DNA of 34,957 bases from Alphaproteobacteria bacterium (GCA_028871345.1 JAGWNK010000039.1:1-34957); one strand, 5' to 3'; counted from the first letter of the stretch, positions 19,503-27,628 are shown. A program made the numbers and translations. Notes: generated by a model from the sequence alone, not told the origin.

Positions 19503-20158
19503 GCGGGCGAGGCGGCCGGCGCGTCCATGTGAATACCGCGCGAAGGCGCAGCGCGTCGTCGACACGCTGGCTCGAACGCCAGCTCAACGATCCTTACGTG
19601 CAGGCCGCAAAGTCGAAGGGTTATCGCTCGCGTGCCGCGTTCAAGCTGACGGAACTCGATCAACGCTTCCGCCTCTTGAAACCCGGCGCGCGCGTCCTGG
19701 ATCTTGGCGCCGCACCTGGCGGCTGGTCCCAGGTCGCCGCCGAGCGGGTGGGCGAGTCTGGCAGGATCGTTGCGGCAGACATTCTCCCCATGGAACCGAT
19801 CGCGGGCGTCGAAGTCATCGAGTGCGATCTGCTTGATCCGGCAACGCCGGACCTCTTGAAACTGGCATTGGGCAGCAAGGCCGATCTCGTGCTTTCCGAC
19901 ATGGCTGCACCCACCACGGGTCATCGGCAGACGGACCATATCCGCACCTTGGCGCTGTTCGAGGCGGCGCTCGATATGGCGCAGGATGTCCTCAAACCAG
20001 GCGGCGCATTCATCGGCAAGGTCTTCCAGGGAGGCGCCACCTCGGAATTTCTGGCGCGGGTCAGAAAGATGTTCGCGCAGGTAAAGCACGTGAAGCCCCC
20101 CGCAAGCCGTTCGGAATCGGTAGAGCTCTATCTCGTCGCGACGGGGTTCAAGAAGTAG
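19499..20158 (+). CDS. rlmE: 23S rRNA (uridine-2'-O-)-methyltransferase
   Basis: A 219-aa FtsJ/RrmJ-type enzyme that methylates U2552 of 23S rRNA in the assembling large subunit. The K-D-K-E catalytic set is visible: Lys49 in SRAAFKLTELDQ, Asp134 in LSDMAAPTTG, Lys in GGAFIGKVFQG and Glu in SRSESVELYLVATGFK. The SAM site is VLDLGAAPGGWSQVA. The N-terminus is basic. ATG 19499 overlaps the ppx stop (ATGA). Confidence 0.95.
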   Translation: MSGRGGRRVHVNTARRRSASSTRWLERQLNDPYVQAAKSKGYRSRAAFKLTELDQRFRLLKPGARVLDLGAAPGGWSQVAAERVGESGRIVAADILPMEPIAGVEVIECDLLDPATPDLLKLALGSKADLVLSDMAAPTTGHRQTDHIRTLALFEAALDMAQDVLKPGGAFIGKVFQGGATSEFLARVRKMFAQVKHVKPPASRSESVELYLVATGFKK

Positions 20159-20190
20159 CGTTACGCGCTTTGCTGCACGTGGAGGGAAGC

Positions 20191-21936
20191 ATGAGAGTCA
20201 TCATTTTTGTCGGCGTCTTGTGCGCCTTGTCGTTCGTGCCGTCATCGGGGGCGCCCGCCACGGCCGACGCGCGCTTGCGTTCTCTCTACACCTCGGAATG
20301 GCGCTGGCGCGAGGCGCAAATGGCGTCCGACCGCGACGGGACGCTGCCGGTCGTCGACCATCTGCCGCGTGTTGATCCGGCGTCCCAGGCCGAGAGGCTG
20401 GCAAAATGGCGCACCGTGATGCGCCAACTGAAGGCAATCCCGTATGCACTTTTGTCCGCGAAGGAGAAGGTGAACTACGACGTTTACGAACCCCAGATCG
20501 CGGATCTCATCGCCGACCAGGAGTTTCGCACCTACGAGATGCCGGCCAATTCCGATTCGAGTTTCTGGGGCGATCTCGGTTACACGGCGCGTCGGCCATA
20601 TCGTTCCCTGGCGGACTACGAGGCGTGGATCGCGCAGATGCGCGACATCCCGCGCTATTTCCGCGAGGAGATCGCCGAGATGCGCGCCGGCGAGGCGCGC
20701 GGCTTCACGCCGCCCCGGATCACGCTGGAGGGCCGGGACGGCTCCATTTCGGCGGTCGTCGACGCCAAGCCGGAAGACACGCTCTTCTACGTGCCTTTCA
20801 AGCAGATGCTTGCCACGATCCCGGCGCCTGAGCAGGCGAAGCTTCGTTCCGAAGCCGCAAAGGTGATTCACGACCAGGTACAGCCGGCCTATGCCGGCTT
20901 GCTCAAGTTCTGGAACGGCGAATACGTGCCCCATGCCCGCAGCACGCTCGCGGCGGAAGCAATGCCTGACGGAAAGGCTTTCTATCGCCAGCAGATCCGC
21001 GAATACACGACGCTCGATCTGCCTGCGGAGCAAATCCACCGCATCGGCCTCGAGGAGGTGGAAAAGCTGCACAACCAGATGATCGGAGTGATGCGGGAAA
21101 CCGGCTTCCATGGCGATTTTGCAGCCTTCCTCGCGTTCCTGCGAAGCGATCCGCGCTTCTACGCCAAGACGCCCGCGGAACTGCTCAAGGATGCGGCCTG
21201 GATCGCCAAGGAATTCGACGGCAAGGCATCGCAGTATTTCGGGCTGTTGCCTCGCGCGCGCTTTGCCATCAAGCCGGTACCCGCCGACATCGCGCCGTTC
21301 TACACATCCGGGCGCGGCGGCCCGGGTGTCTTTCTGCTCAACACCTATGACCTGCCGCATCGCCCGCTTTACAGTTTGACGGCTCTGACGCTGCATGAAT
21401 CCGCTCCGGGCCACGCTTTCCAGATTCCTCTGGCCATGGAGGACAAATCGCTGCCTGACTTCCGGCGCTACACCTACATCTCCGCCTACGGCGAAGGGTG
21501 GGCGCTCTATTGCGAGTGGCTCGGGCAGGAGATGGGCATGTACCCGACGGCCTATGACCGCTTCGGCATGCTCAGCTGGCAGATCTGGCGCGCCGCGCGT
21601 CTGGTCGTGGATACGGGAATCCACAGTCAGGGCTGGACACGTCAGCGGGCAATCGATTTTCTGAAGCAGTACACGGCTTTGCCGGACCACGAGATCGAGA
21701 CCGAAGTCGACCGCTATATCACTTGGCCCGGCCAGGCGTTGTCGTATTACATCGGCGAGAAGGCGATCCGCGACGAGCGCGCCAAGGCTGAAAGAGCGCT
21801 TGGCTCCAGGTTCGACATTCGCGCCTTTCATGATGCCGTTCTGGAGCTGGGTTCGGTGCCCTTGCCGGTTCTCACAAGGCACTTGGATGCGTTCATAGCC
21901 GGCGGGGGCAAGGGTCCGTACCCCGACTTGGAGTGA
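20191..21936 (+). CDS. Secreted DUF885 family protein (putative metallopeptidase)
   Basis: A 581-aa protein. ATG 20191 has GGAGGGA 4 nt upstream, and the leader MRVIIFVGVLCALSFVPSSGAPATA is a signal peptide, so it is periplasmic or secreted. The DUF885 core includes TLHESAPGHAFQ (His402-Glu403, His408) and AYGEGWALYCEWLG (Glu435), arranged like a zinc-peptidase site of the HExxx...E type. It also has the family's W/Y-rich C-terminal region (YITWPGQALSYYIGEKAI). The length is typical. Substrate is unknown. It follows rlmE by 32 bp on the same strand but has its own ribosome binding site; co-transcription is possible. Confidence 0.85.
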   Translation: MRVIIFVGVLCALSFVPSSGAPATADARLRSLYTSEWRWREAQMASDRDGTLPVVDHLPRVDPASQAERLAKWRTVMRQLKAIPYALLSAKEKVNYDVYEPQIADLIADQEFRTYEMPANSDSSFWGDLGYTARRPYRSLADYEAWIAQMRDIPRYFREEIAEMRAGEARGFTPPRITLEGRDGSISAVVDAKPEDTLFYVPFKQMLATIPAPEQAKLRSEAAKVIHDQVQPAYAGLLKFWNGEYVPHARSTLAAEAMPDGKAFYRQQIREYTTLDLPAEQIHRIGLEEVEKLHNQMIGVMRETGFHGDFAAFLAFLRSDPRFYAKTPAELLKDAAWIAKEFDGKASQYFGLLPRARFAIKPVPADIAPFYTSGRGGPGVFLLNTYDLPHRPLYSLTALTLHESAPGHAFQIPLAMEDKSLPDFRRYTYISAYGEGWALYCEWLGQEMGMYPTAYDRFGMLSWQIWRAARLVVDTGIHSQGWTRQRAIDFLKQYTALPDHEIETEVDRYITWPGQALSYYIGEKAIRDERAKAERALGSRFDIRAFHDAVLELGSVPLPVLTRHLDAFIAGGGKGPYPDLE

Positions 21937-21939
21937 TGA

Positions 21940-22113
21940 TCATGCGACTCCGAACCAGATCAGTGCGAATGCAACGAGGACGAGGATGATGCCCGCCGCC
22001 AGTACGTAGCGCATGCGGCCGGTGCTTTCGGCCTGCCGCGCTTCGGGGGTGGATCGCTCGTGAACGGCATCGTCTTCGCCCTGGGGAAGAAATTCCGGAT
22101 CAGGTTGAACCAT
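21940..22113 (-). CDS. Small single-pass membrane protein, unknown
   Basis: A 57-aa frame: an acidic N-terminal half (PDPEFLPQGEDDAVHE) and a C-terminal hydrophobic helix (YVLAAGIILVLVAFALIWFGVA) that ends the protein, as in tail-anchored peptides. ATG 22113 lacks a clear ribosome binding site, and an in-frame TTG at 22155 would add 14 residues. A perfect hairpin lies just upstream of the ATG. The stop of the convergent DUF885 gene is 3 bp away. The function is not recognised. Confidence 0.55.
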   Translation of the reverse strand: MVQPDPEFLPQGEDDAVHERSTPEARQAESTGRMRYVLAAGIILVLVAFALIWFGVA

Positions 22114-22120
22114 GGCTGTC

Positions 22121-22145
22121 GCGGGGAGCAGATCGTGCTCCCCGC
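22121..22145. terminator. Perfect 10-bp stem hairpin between two minus-strand genes
   Basis: Arms GCGGGGAGCA and TGCTCCCCGC with loop GATCG. It starts 12 nt after the stop codon of the low-complexity secreted protein gene and ends 7 nt before the ATG of the small membrane protein gene. There is no T-run on either strand, so it is not a classical intrinsic terminator. It could attenuate read-through or protect the upstream mRNA end. Confidence 0.5.
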
Positions 22146-22157
22146 TACCCTCCAATT

Positions 22158-22778
22158 CTATTGTGGCCCGTTCGATTGCGGCGTGGTGCCCGATTGATCC
22201 TGAGGCGAGTTGGGCGGTGAGGGCTGGCCGGGAGCCGGATTGGACTGCGAACTCGACGGTTCCGAACCCGGCGCCTGCGGGGATGCGGGCGTCTGTTGAG
22301 GTTGTGTGCCGGTCGTTTGGGAGTTGGAGCCGGTTGTCCCTTGTTCACTCTGGTCGGGCGCGGTCTGGCTGCCGTTCGTCCCGTTCGCGCCGCCAGTGGA
22401 ACTGGCGCCGTTGGTGCTGGGCTCGTTACCGTTCATGTTTCCGCTTGTGCCGCTCGTTGTGGTCGGGGTCTCCGGCGCGGTGCCCTGTCCGTGCAACTGC
22501 TGCTCATTCAGGCGTTCGGTTTCCTGCTGCTCCGCCGGAGAGCTTTCCGAGGAAACCGCCTTGCTGTGAAGCCTGTGGTGCCTGCGATGCCGGGCGTGAT
22601 GCTTCGGCGCCATGTCCGATTGGCTGGTGGAGGTTCCGGTCTGGTCGGTGGCGGTGGGCTGCGCCGGACCCATGGCCCGCGGCGGTGGGGCGTTGTTGGT
22701 CTGCGCGGCGGCGGGCGACGACGCACCGGCAAGAGCCAGCGTGGCCGCAGTGATCAGCAGGATATTTCTCGTCCTCAT
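22158..22778 (-). CDS. Secreted Gln/Ser/Thr/Pro/Gly/Asn-rich low-complexity protein
   Basis: A 206-aa protein with a clear signal peptide (MRTRNILLITAATLALAGASSPAAAQ, cleavage after AAAQ). The mature part is almost all small or polar residues, with a short basic His/Arg patch (PKHHARHRRHHRLHSK, about residues 58-73). From about residue 95 on it is built from T/S/G/N/Q/P. AAGGAG lies 8 nt before the ATG. No domain is recognised; the composition suggests a disordered periplasmic or cell-surface protein. It is a single gene in the minus direction ending at the hairpin 22121-22145. Confidence 0.7.
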   Translation of the reverse strand: MRTRNILLITAATLALAGASSPAAAQTNNAPPPRAMGPAQPTATDQTGTSTSQSDMAPKHHARHRRHHRLHSKAVSSESSPAEQQETERLNEQQLHGQGTAPETPTTTSGTSGNMNGNEPSTNGASSTGGANGTNGSQTAPDQSEQGTTGSNSQTTGTQPQQTPASPQAPGSEPSSSQSNPAPGQPSPPNSPQDQSGTTPQSNGPQ

Positions 22779-23010
22779 CGATCTTGCTCCTTAGGGTGAA
22801 CGCACGAAACCGTGCCGCGTCCCCTTTGCGCGCCGCCTTCCCGGTTTCTCGAGGATGAACGCGGATGCGCGCCTTACTGGGACGATACCGCGGCAAATTT
22901 GTGCCGAGGAACTGGCGCAACGCGCCGGGAACTGCTTTGTTCCCCGATCTGCGCGGTGAAGCGGGGCCCTCGCAGATGAATTTGCGCTCTTTTGTTATGC
23001 GAGTAGCCAC

Positions 23011-23502
23011 ATGAGACTCGAGATGCGCATTACGGAACTTCGGGCTGATGACCTCAAATTGGTATTGCGCCTCGCGCGCACCATCTGGCCGGCAGCCTAT
23101 GCGAACGTCTTGACGCCGGCGCAAATCGAGAACCTTTTAGATCGCATCTACAGCGATGAAAACCTGAGAACCGAATTCGCCGCTGGCCATCGTTTCTGGG
23201 CGGCGTGGCAGGACACCGAGCCGGTGGGCTACGCCTCCGGTTATCGCGAGGGCGGCATCGTCTGGCTGAAGAAGCTCTATGTGCTGCCTGACCGCCAGGG
23301 CCACGGCATCGGTCGCGCCTTGATGGAGAGCGTGATCGCAGGCTTTGCTCCGGTCCTCGATCTCAGGCTCTTTGTCAACGGCAACAATATCGCGGCACAG
23401 CGCTTCTACGAGCGGACTGGCTTTGCCTGCATCGGTGAGCAGGCGGTGCGCATGGGCGATTACACGTTCACTGACAAGATCTACCGGCGCATCTCGCGCT
23501 GA
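23011..23502 (+). CDS. GNAT family N-acetyltransferase
   Basis: A 163-aa protein with the GNAT core: beta-4 IVWLKKLYVLPDRQGHGIGRALME, whose Q-G-H-G-I-G is the acetyl-CoA pyrophosphate loop, then DLRLFVNGNNIAAQRFYERTGFACIGEQ (motif B), ending in a strand YTFTDKIYRRI. It starts at ATG 23011 or ATG 23023 (MRITELRADD); neither has a strong ribosome binding site. The fold and cofactor are secure. The acceptor (amino acid, antibiotic or protein N-terminus) is unknown. No functional neighbour helps. Confidence 0.88.
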   Translation: MRLEMRITELRADDLKLVLRLARTIWPAAYANVLTPAQIENLLDRIYSDENLRTEFAAGHRFWAAWQDTEPVGYASGYREGGIVWLKKLYVLPDRQGHGIGRALMESVIAGFAPVLDLRLFVNGNNIAAQRFYERTGFACIGEQAVRMGDYTFTDKIYRRISR

Positions 23503-23583
23503 GCCGCGCCGGGCGTGCTCGATGACGGCAATGCCGCTGCACGCGGCTGTGACGATCGCGCAGCGAATGTAGTCCGTATACGA

Positions 23584-23598
23584 ATGAGATGATCTCAT
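23584..23598. promoter_or_regulatory. Short perfect palindrome upstream of the unknown 364-aa gene
   Basis: ATGAGAT-G-ATCTCAT lies about 145 bp before the ATG at 23743, in a 240-bp gap. It might be an operator, but at this size a chance occurrence is possible. Confidence 0.25.
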
Positions 23599-23742
23599 CC
23601 ACGCGGCGCGCGGTGACGGCGGGACTATCCATGATCGCGACTTCGTGGCACTCGCAAGAATGGCGGTGACTACCGAAAATCCCGTAGAAGTTGCTTTGCG
23701 GAAGGGCTAGCGTGCCCCCGCCAAACACCAATGGGGGTTGAG

Positions 23743-24837
23743 ATGACGGTATTCCGCGTAATCGACGACCACGTTGTGTCCGAAGCCGAGTACCGCGCCA
23801 GGCGCCACGAAATCACGACGTTCCTCGATGCCAGGGCGATCGGCGAGGCCAAGCGCGGCCTGATGCTGTCCGGCGAACGCACCTTGACGGCCACGGCGCC
23901 CGCCGCGCCGGCCGGCGCGCCCGATCCCATCGGCAAGGGTCTGCCCCTGTCGATCCTGATCCGCGAAGTCTACACCGGCAAATATCCCGACGACGGTCCC
24001 TTCGGCGACGGCGGCGACATCGCCGTGGTCTCGGGCGTCAAGAACTACGACGTGTTCAATGCCACGGCCCGCGCCCTGAATTTCCTGGTGAAGGACGTCA
24101 AGGAGCATTCGCGCCTGCGCCGGCCTTCGCCGTTCACCGAAGGCACCTCGCTGGTGGCCTATTCGCCGGCGGTGATGACGGATTCGCTGACCGTCGGCTT
24201 CGAATTCGCTGTGGCGGATTTCCCGCAGGAGTTCGTCAATTCGCTGTCGAACGCCTTCAGCACGCTGGCGGGCATTCCGCTGCTGCTGCCCTATTCGGGG
24301 TACATGCTGGGCGCCGGCGCGCTGTTCAAGCTGGTGGGCAACGTCGGCCATGCCCTGTTCGACGGCATTAAATTCACCGTGACGGATTCCATCGACTTCG
24401 ACATCTACGGCGCCCAGCCGGCCGTGGCGGGCTTCCGCATCGTCGCGGCGACGGATGAATTCTCGAACTACCAATACACCGACGCCGGCGGGCTGGTGGA
24501 CGCGCAGGGCAAGAAGTATGCGGGCGACACGCCTTATATCGTCGTCAGCCTCGACGGCCGGCAGCGCGACAATTTGAAGACGTTCGCGCCCACCGCCGCC
24601 AGCGCCGCGGTGCTGCAGCGCTTCTTCTCGGTGAAGGACGGCGGGCAGGTGGCGATCGACACGGTGGTGGAAGGCCTGCAGTTCGTCTCGGACGCCAAGT
24701 ACCGCGACCAGGCGATGGCGCTCAAGGCCCAGCTCGTCGATCCCTCCGTCACCGACCCGGCGAGAAAGAAGGCGCTGCAGGACGGCTATGCCGCCGCCGT
24801 CAAGAACATCGTCAGCGACGCGATGAAGCCGAAGTAG
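23743..24837 (+). CDS. Uncharacterised 364-aa cytosolic protein
   Basis: The gene is not recognised. ATG 23743 (MTVFRVIDDHVVSEAEY) is chosen over ATG 23731 because GGGGG then lies 5-6 nt upstream. There is no signal peptide. Visible parts: an N-terminal charged helical segment (1-50); an Ala/Pro linker (TATAPAAPAGAPD, about 50-63); a mostly beta-type middle (about 65-270) with GPFGDGGDIAVVSGVKNYD and FEFAVADFPQEFVNSL; a Gly/Leu-rich stretch (FSTLAGIPLLLPYSGYMLGAGALFKLVGNVGHALFDG cut by polar residues, about 178-215) that could pack in a core or touch a membrane; a strand-rich part ending TPYIVVSLDGRQRD; and a C-terminal helical part. Codon use matches neighbouring chromosomal genes. It stands alone, convergent with ybaK with 6 bp between. 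Confidence 0.8.
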   Translation: MTVFRVIDDHVVSEAEYRARRHEITTFLDARAIGEAKRGLMLSGERTLTATAPAAPAGAPDPIGKGLPLSILIREVYTGKYPDDGPFGDGGDIAVVSGVKNYDVFNATARALNFLVKDVKEHSRLRRPSPFTEGTSLVAYSPAVMTDSLTVGFEFAVADFPQEFVNSLSNAFSTLAGIPLLLPYSGYMLGAGALFKLVGNVGHALFDGIKFTVTDSIDFDIYGAQPAVAGFRIVAATDEFSNYQYTDAGGLVDAQGKKYAGDTPYIVVSLDGRQRDNLKTFAPTAASAAVLQRFFSVKDGGQVAIDTVVEGLQFVSDAKYRDQAMALKAQLVDPSVTDPARKKALQDGYAAAVKNIVSDAMKPK

Positions 24838-24843
24838 AGGGCG

Positions 24844-25317
24844 TCAAGCGACCACGGCGGCCACGCTGGCGGCGAGCACGCGCACCGCATCGGCGGGCGC
24901 CAGCTTGACCTGCAGGCCGCGCTGGCCGGCGTTGATGTAGACCTGGGCCTCGGCCATGGCCGCCTGTTCGAACACGGCGGGGATGCGCCTCTTCTGGGCG
25001 AAGGGGCTGATGCCGCCGGTGTGGTAGCCGGTGAGCCGTTCGGCGTCGGCGGGCTTCAGCATCGCGGCGTGCTTGCCGCCGACGGCCGCGGCCAGCTTCT
25101 TCATCGAGACCTCGCGGTCGGAGGGCACGATCACGCACACGGGCTTGGCGTCGACCTCGGCCATCAGGGTCTTGAGCACGCGCGAGGCCGGCTCGCCCAA
25201 AGCCTGCGCGGCCTGCATCCCGATGCGGTCGGCGCCGGGGTCATACGCATACTGATGAACCGTGAAGGCGACCTTGGCCTTGCTCAGTTCCTGCGTGGCG
25301 CGGGTGGTGAGGGACAT
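24844..25317 (-). CDS. ybaK: Cys-tRNA(Pro)/Cys-tRNA(Cys) deacylase, YbaK type
   Basis: A 157-aa protein. YbaK-family enzymes hydrolyse Cys mischarged on tRNA(Pro) in trans. Family features: DRIGMQAAQALGEPASRVLKTLMAE with the conserved Lys49, CVIVPSDREVSMKKLAAAVG, and GYHTGGISPFAQKRRIP, the signature of this family. The length matches the E. coli protein (159 aa). It is convergent with the unknown 364-aa gene. The ribosome binding site is weak (GAG at about -12). Confidence 0.93.
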   Translation of the reverse strand: MSLTTRATQELSKAKVAFTVHQYAYDPGADRIGMQAAQALGEPASRVLKTLMAEVDAKPVCVIVPSDREVSMKKLAAAVGGKHAAMLKPADAERLTGYHTGGISPFAQKRRIPAVFEQAAMAEAQVYINAGQRGLQVKLAPADAVRVLAASVAAVVA

Positions 25318-25783
25318 GGGTCAGCTCGGTTGGGGCCGGGTGGACAACCTGTTGAGGCTCCACATCTAGCACATCGGGACGACGGGCCGGCGCCCGCGAA
25401 GATCCACGCTCCAACCGCGCCGCCCTTGCTCCCGCCTGGGAAAGACGTCGGCGAAGCGCGCAGCGCCGGCTGGAGCCGTTTGGTGCTGGAGTGCGGCGCG
25501 ACATTGGCCGCGAGCGCTCGTCGGCGCGCTGATACCGGCATCGGCCGGAAGCGCGAGGAACCACCCGGGCACGGGTTTCGAATGGTGGAGGCCGTGACTC
25601 AACGGACCGGGCCGATCAAGGGGACACCGCCGCAGCATTCCCGGTTTCCGTCCCGGATGCCGTTGAGGAAAGTCCGCATTCGCCCGGGCCGGTCGATCCG
25701 CGGGGCGTCTTGTTTCAATTCTAGATTGATACTAATAATCAAGTTAACGGTGGCCGCTCCGGCTGCCTTTCAGGGGGTTCACC
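25318..25783. other. Intergenic region between ybaK and the DUF4440-like gene
   Basis: These 466 bases separate divergent genes. The left two-thirds (about 25318-25660) is GC-rich with open frames on both strands that look like translated intergenic repeat, not protein. The right part (25700-25760) is sharply AT-rich and holds a probable promoter (see 25710-25739). Confidence 0.45.
25710..25739 (+). promoter_or_regulatory. Predicted promoter of the DUF4440-like gene
   Basis: TTGTTT (25710-25715) and AATAAT (25734-25739, one mismatch to TATAAT) are 18 bp apart in the only AT-rich stretch of this gap. The start would be near 25746, giving a 5' leader of about 38 nt with AGGGGG before the ATG. 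Confidence 0.5.
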
Positions 25784-26281
25784 ATGAAAACCACGCTTTG
25801 CTTCGCGGCCGCCGCCTGCCTTCTCGCGGGTACGGCCTTCGCTGCCGACTCTTCGTCGATGTCGTCGATGTCGTCGATGTCGGGCATGTCTTCGATGGCG
25901 TCAAAGACCGCCTCTGTGCAGAACGAGCTGGTGGGCGTCGAAGCGGCCTGGTCGAAGGCGTTCGTGCAGAAGGACATCGCCGCGCTGTCGTCCATCGTCG
26001 CCGACGACTGGGTGGGCCAGAACGACAGCGGCAAGTCCCAGAACAAGGCGGGCCTGTTGGCCCTGGTCAAATCTGGCGCTCTGACGGTGAAGAGCATGAA
26101 GAATCGCGACGTGCATGTGCGCGCGATGGGCGATTGGGCGGTCGTCCAGGGCGCCGACGACGAGACATCGAGCTTCAAGGGCAAGGACACCTCCGGCGCC
26201 TATACCTGGATGGATGTGTTTGCGAAGCGCGGCGGTCACTGGGTCGCGATCGCCTCGCAGGTGACAAAGGTTTCGAAGTAA
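25784..26281 (+). CDS. Secreted SnoaL/NTF2-like (DUF4440-type) protein
   Basis: A 165-aa protein. The signal peptide MKTTLCFAAAACLLAGTAFA is followed by a Ser/Met tandem stretch (residues 24-38, units of SSM) encoded by five 9-bp repeats. A single cone-fold domain (about 42-163) follows: VEAAWSKAFVQKDIAALSSIVADDWVGQN, LLALVKSGALTVKSM, HVRAMGDWAVVQG, YTWMDVFAKRGGHWVAIASQVTKV. Proteins of this type are small ligand-binding or catalytic folds with very varied roles, so no function can be assigned. GGGGG lies 7-8 nt upstream of the ATG. It is followed by a hairpin at 26321-26342. Confidence 0.82.
   Translation: MKTTLCFAAAACLLAGTAFAADSSSMSSMSSMSGMSSMASKTASVQNELVGVEAAWSKAFVQKDIAALSSIVADDWVGQNDSGKSQNKAGLLALVKSGALTVKSMKNRDVHVRAMGDWAVVQGADDETSSFKGKDTSGAYTWMDVFAKRGGHWVAIASQVTKVSK
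25853..25897 (+). repeat. Five 9-bp tandem repeats encoding Ser-Ser-Met units
   Basis: Three perfect TCGTCGATG copies (25853-25879) are followed by two variants (TCGGGCATG, TCTTCGATG). They are in frame just after the signal peptide, so slippage would change the length of the exported linker without a frameshift. Confidence 0.85.
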
Positions 26282-26320
26282 GGCGCCTTTCCGCCTCCTT
26301 GCGGCGAGAAGATGAAGCCG

Positions 26321-26342
26321 GGGGCGAGCGCTGGCTCGCCCC
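26321..26342. terminator. Hairpin between convergent genes
   Basis: Arms GGGGCGAGC and GCTCGCCCC with loop GCTG give a 9-bp perfect GC stem 39 bp after the DUF4440-like stop and 28 bp before the end of the zinc-ribbon gene on the other strand. There is no T-run. It is probably a bidirectional terminator-like hairpin. Confidence 0.55.
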
Positions 26343-26370
26343 TGATTGCCCCGGCGGAGGGTCGCTCGGG

Positions 26371-26637
26371 CTATCGCATCACCGATCGGCGCAGCGCTTC
26401 GAACAGCTTGCCGAGGGTCGGCTTCCTGTGGCGCGCTTGCGTGCGTTTGCGCTCGTCATCCTCGCGGGCTTCCGAAAGCGCTTGCCACAAGGCAACACCG
26501 CCGTCCACGACCTGTGACTCGTTGCAGCCGTCGCAGACATAGGTCCGCATGTCGCGCCCGGTGAACGTGCTCTTGTCCTCCAGACGCATCGCGGCGCCGC
26601 ATTTGGGGCAGATGTCGTCGTCTTCCATCGATGTCAT
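26371..26637 (-). CDS. Small zinc-ribbon protein
   Basis: An 88-aa protein. Two Cys pairs, Cys10-PK-Cys13 and Cys35-DG-Cys38, form a zinc ribbon (CPKCG ... YVCDGCNESQ). A basic C-terminal helix follows (DDERKRTQARHRKPTLGKLFEALRRSV). ATG 26637 has GGAAG just upstream; a second ATG at 26628 is possible. Function unknown; nucleic-acid or protein binding is plausible from the fold. It may be transcribed with the upstream DUF2189 gene (127 bp gap). Confidence 0.75.
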   Translation of the reverse strand: MTSMEDDDICPKCGAAMRLEDKSTFTGRDMRTYVCDGCNESQVVDGGVALWQALSEAREDDERKRTQARHRKPTLGKLFEALRRSVMR

Positions 26638-26764
26638 AGGCTTCCGACTGTAGCCCACAATGCCTTCGCCGGCGAGCCGCCACGCCGGCGGCAAGGCTGT
26701 TTGAGTGGTCCTTCCTTCAGCGGCGCCCACGCCATTCTTCCGGGGCGCGCGAGGGTTCGCCCGC

Positions 26765-27628
26765 TCAGACCACCAGCTTGCGGTACAGGTGCCACGTCGC
26801 GTGCCCGAGCACCGGGAAGACGACGGCCAAGCCGACGAAGAACGGCAGCGATCCGACGACGAGACTTGCCGCGACAACGGCGCCCCAGCCGGCCATGACC
26901 AGCGGATTGCGCCACACGGCGGCCGCCGAGGTCGCCACGGCGGTGTTGAAGCCGACGTCGCGGTCGATCAGCAGCGGAAAGGACACGACGCTGATCGTCA
27001 TGGCGAGGAGCGCGAAGACAAGTCCTGCGCCGAGACCGACAACGATCATCACATGTCCGGCATGTGTGGCGAAGATGTCGTGGACGAACGCCGCGGTGGT
27101 CGATGGCATCGCCGGGCCGAGCGTCGCCTTGTAGATGAGCCATGCCGCCGCAAGCCAGGCCAGGAACAGGGCGATCAGAACGGCCGCCAGCGCCACCACG
27201 CTGCCGAAGGCTGGTTCACGCACCAGCTGGACCCCGTTGGCCCAACGGACCGGCGCGCCCAGTTCCCGGCGCCGGCTCATCTCGAAAAGGCCCAGCGCCG
27301 CGATCGGGCCGACGATGGCGAAGCCTGACGCCAACGGGAACAGGAGCGGCACGATGTTGCGGCTGAACGTCAGCCGCGCCAGGACGAGCCCGACCACGGC
27401 ATAGATGAAGCCGACCACGATGACGTCGGTGCGATAGGCCTTGAAGTCCTCGAAGCCGCGCCGGATCGCATCTTCGACATCGCCAAATCCGATGCGACGG
27501 ATCTGGGGCGGCGCGGCACGGACCGTTTCCTCGATATGGTGCAGGGAATGCCCGAAGAAGCCCAATGCATGAAAGACATGCACGAGCTGCGCGCCGCTCC
27601 ATTCGATGGGGTTCTTGATGGTGGCCAT
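26765..27628 (-). CDS. DUF2189 family integral membrane protein
   Basis: A 287-aa protein with about six hydrophobic helices: VIVVGFIYAVVGLVLARL, LLFPLASGFAIVGPIAALGLF, VVALAAVLIALFLAWLAAAW, VMIVVGLGAGLVFALLAMTISVVSFPLL, GWGAVVAASLVVGSLPFFVGLAVVFPVLG. The soluble N-terminus (about 1-60) carries the RRIGFGDVEDAIRRGFEDFKAYRTD stretch, and FEMSRRRELG is typical of DUF2189. ATG 27628 has AGGA 9 nt upstream. An inner-membrane protein of unknown function. Confidence 0.85.
   Translation of the reverse strand: MATIKNPIEWSGAQLVHVFHALGFFGHSLHHIEETVRAAPPQIRRIGFGDVEDAIRRGFEDFKAYRTDVIVVGFIYAVVGLVLARLTFSRNIVPLLFPLASGFAIVGPIAALGLFEMSRRRELGAPVRWANGVQLVREPAFGSVVALAAVLIALFLAWLAAAWLIYKATLGPAMPSTTAAFVHDIFATHAGHVMIVVGLGAGLVFALLAMTISVVSFPLLIDRDVGFNTAVATSAAAVWRNPLVMAGWGAVVAASLVVGSLPFFVGLAVVFPVLGHATWHLYRKLVV

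Noticed and set aside
25021..26517. Plus-strand 498-codon frame spanning ybaK, the intergenic gap and the DUF4440-like gene
   Set aside because: It crosses two real genes in other frames or strands and has no coherent domain. Its middle is a translated intergenic region.
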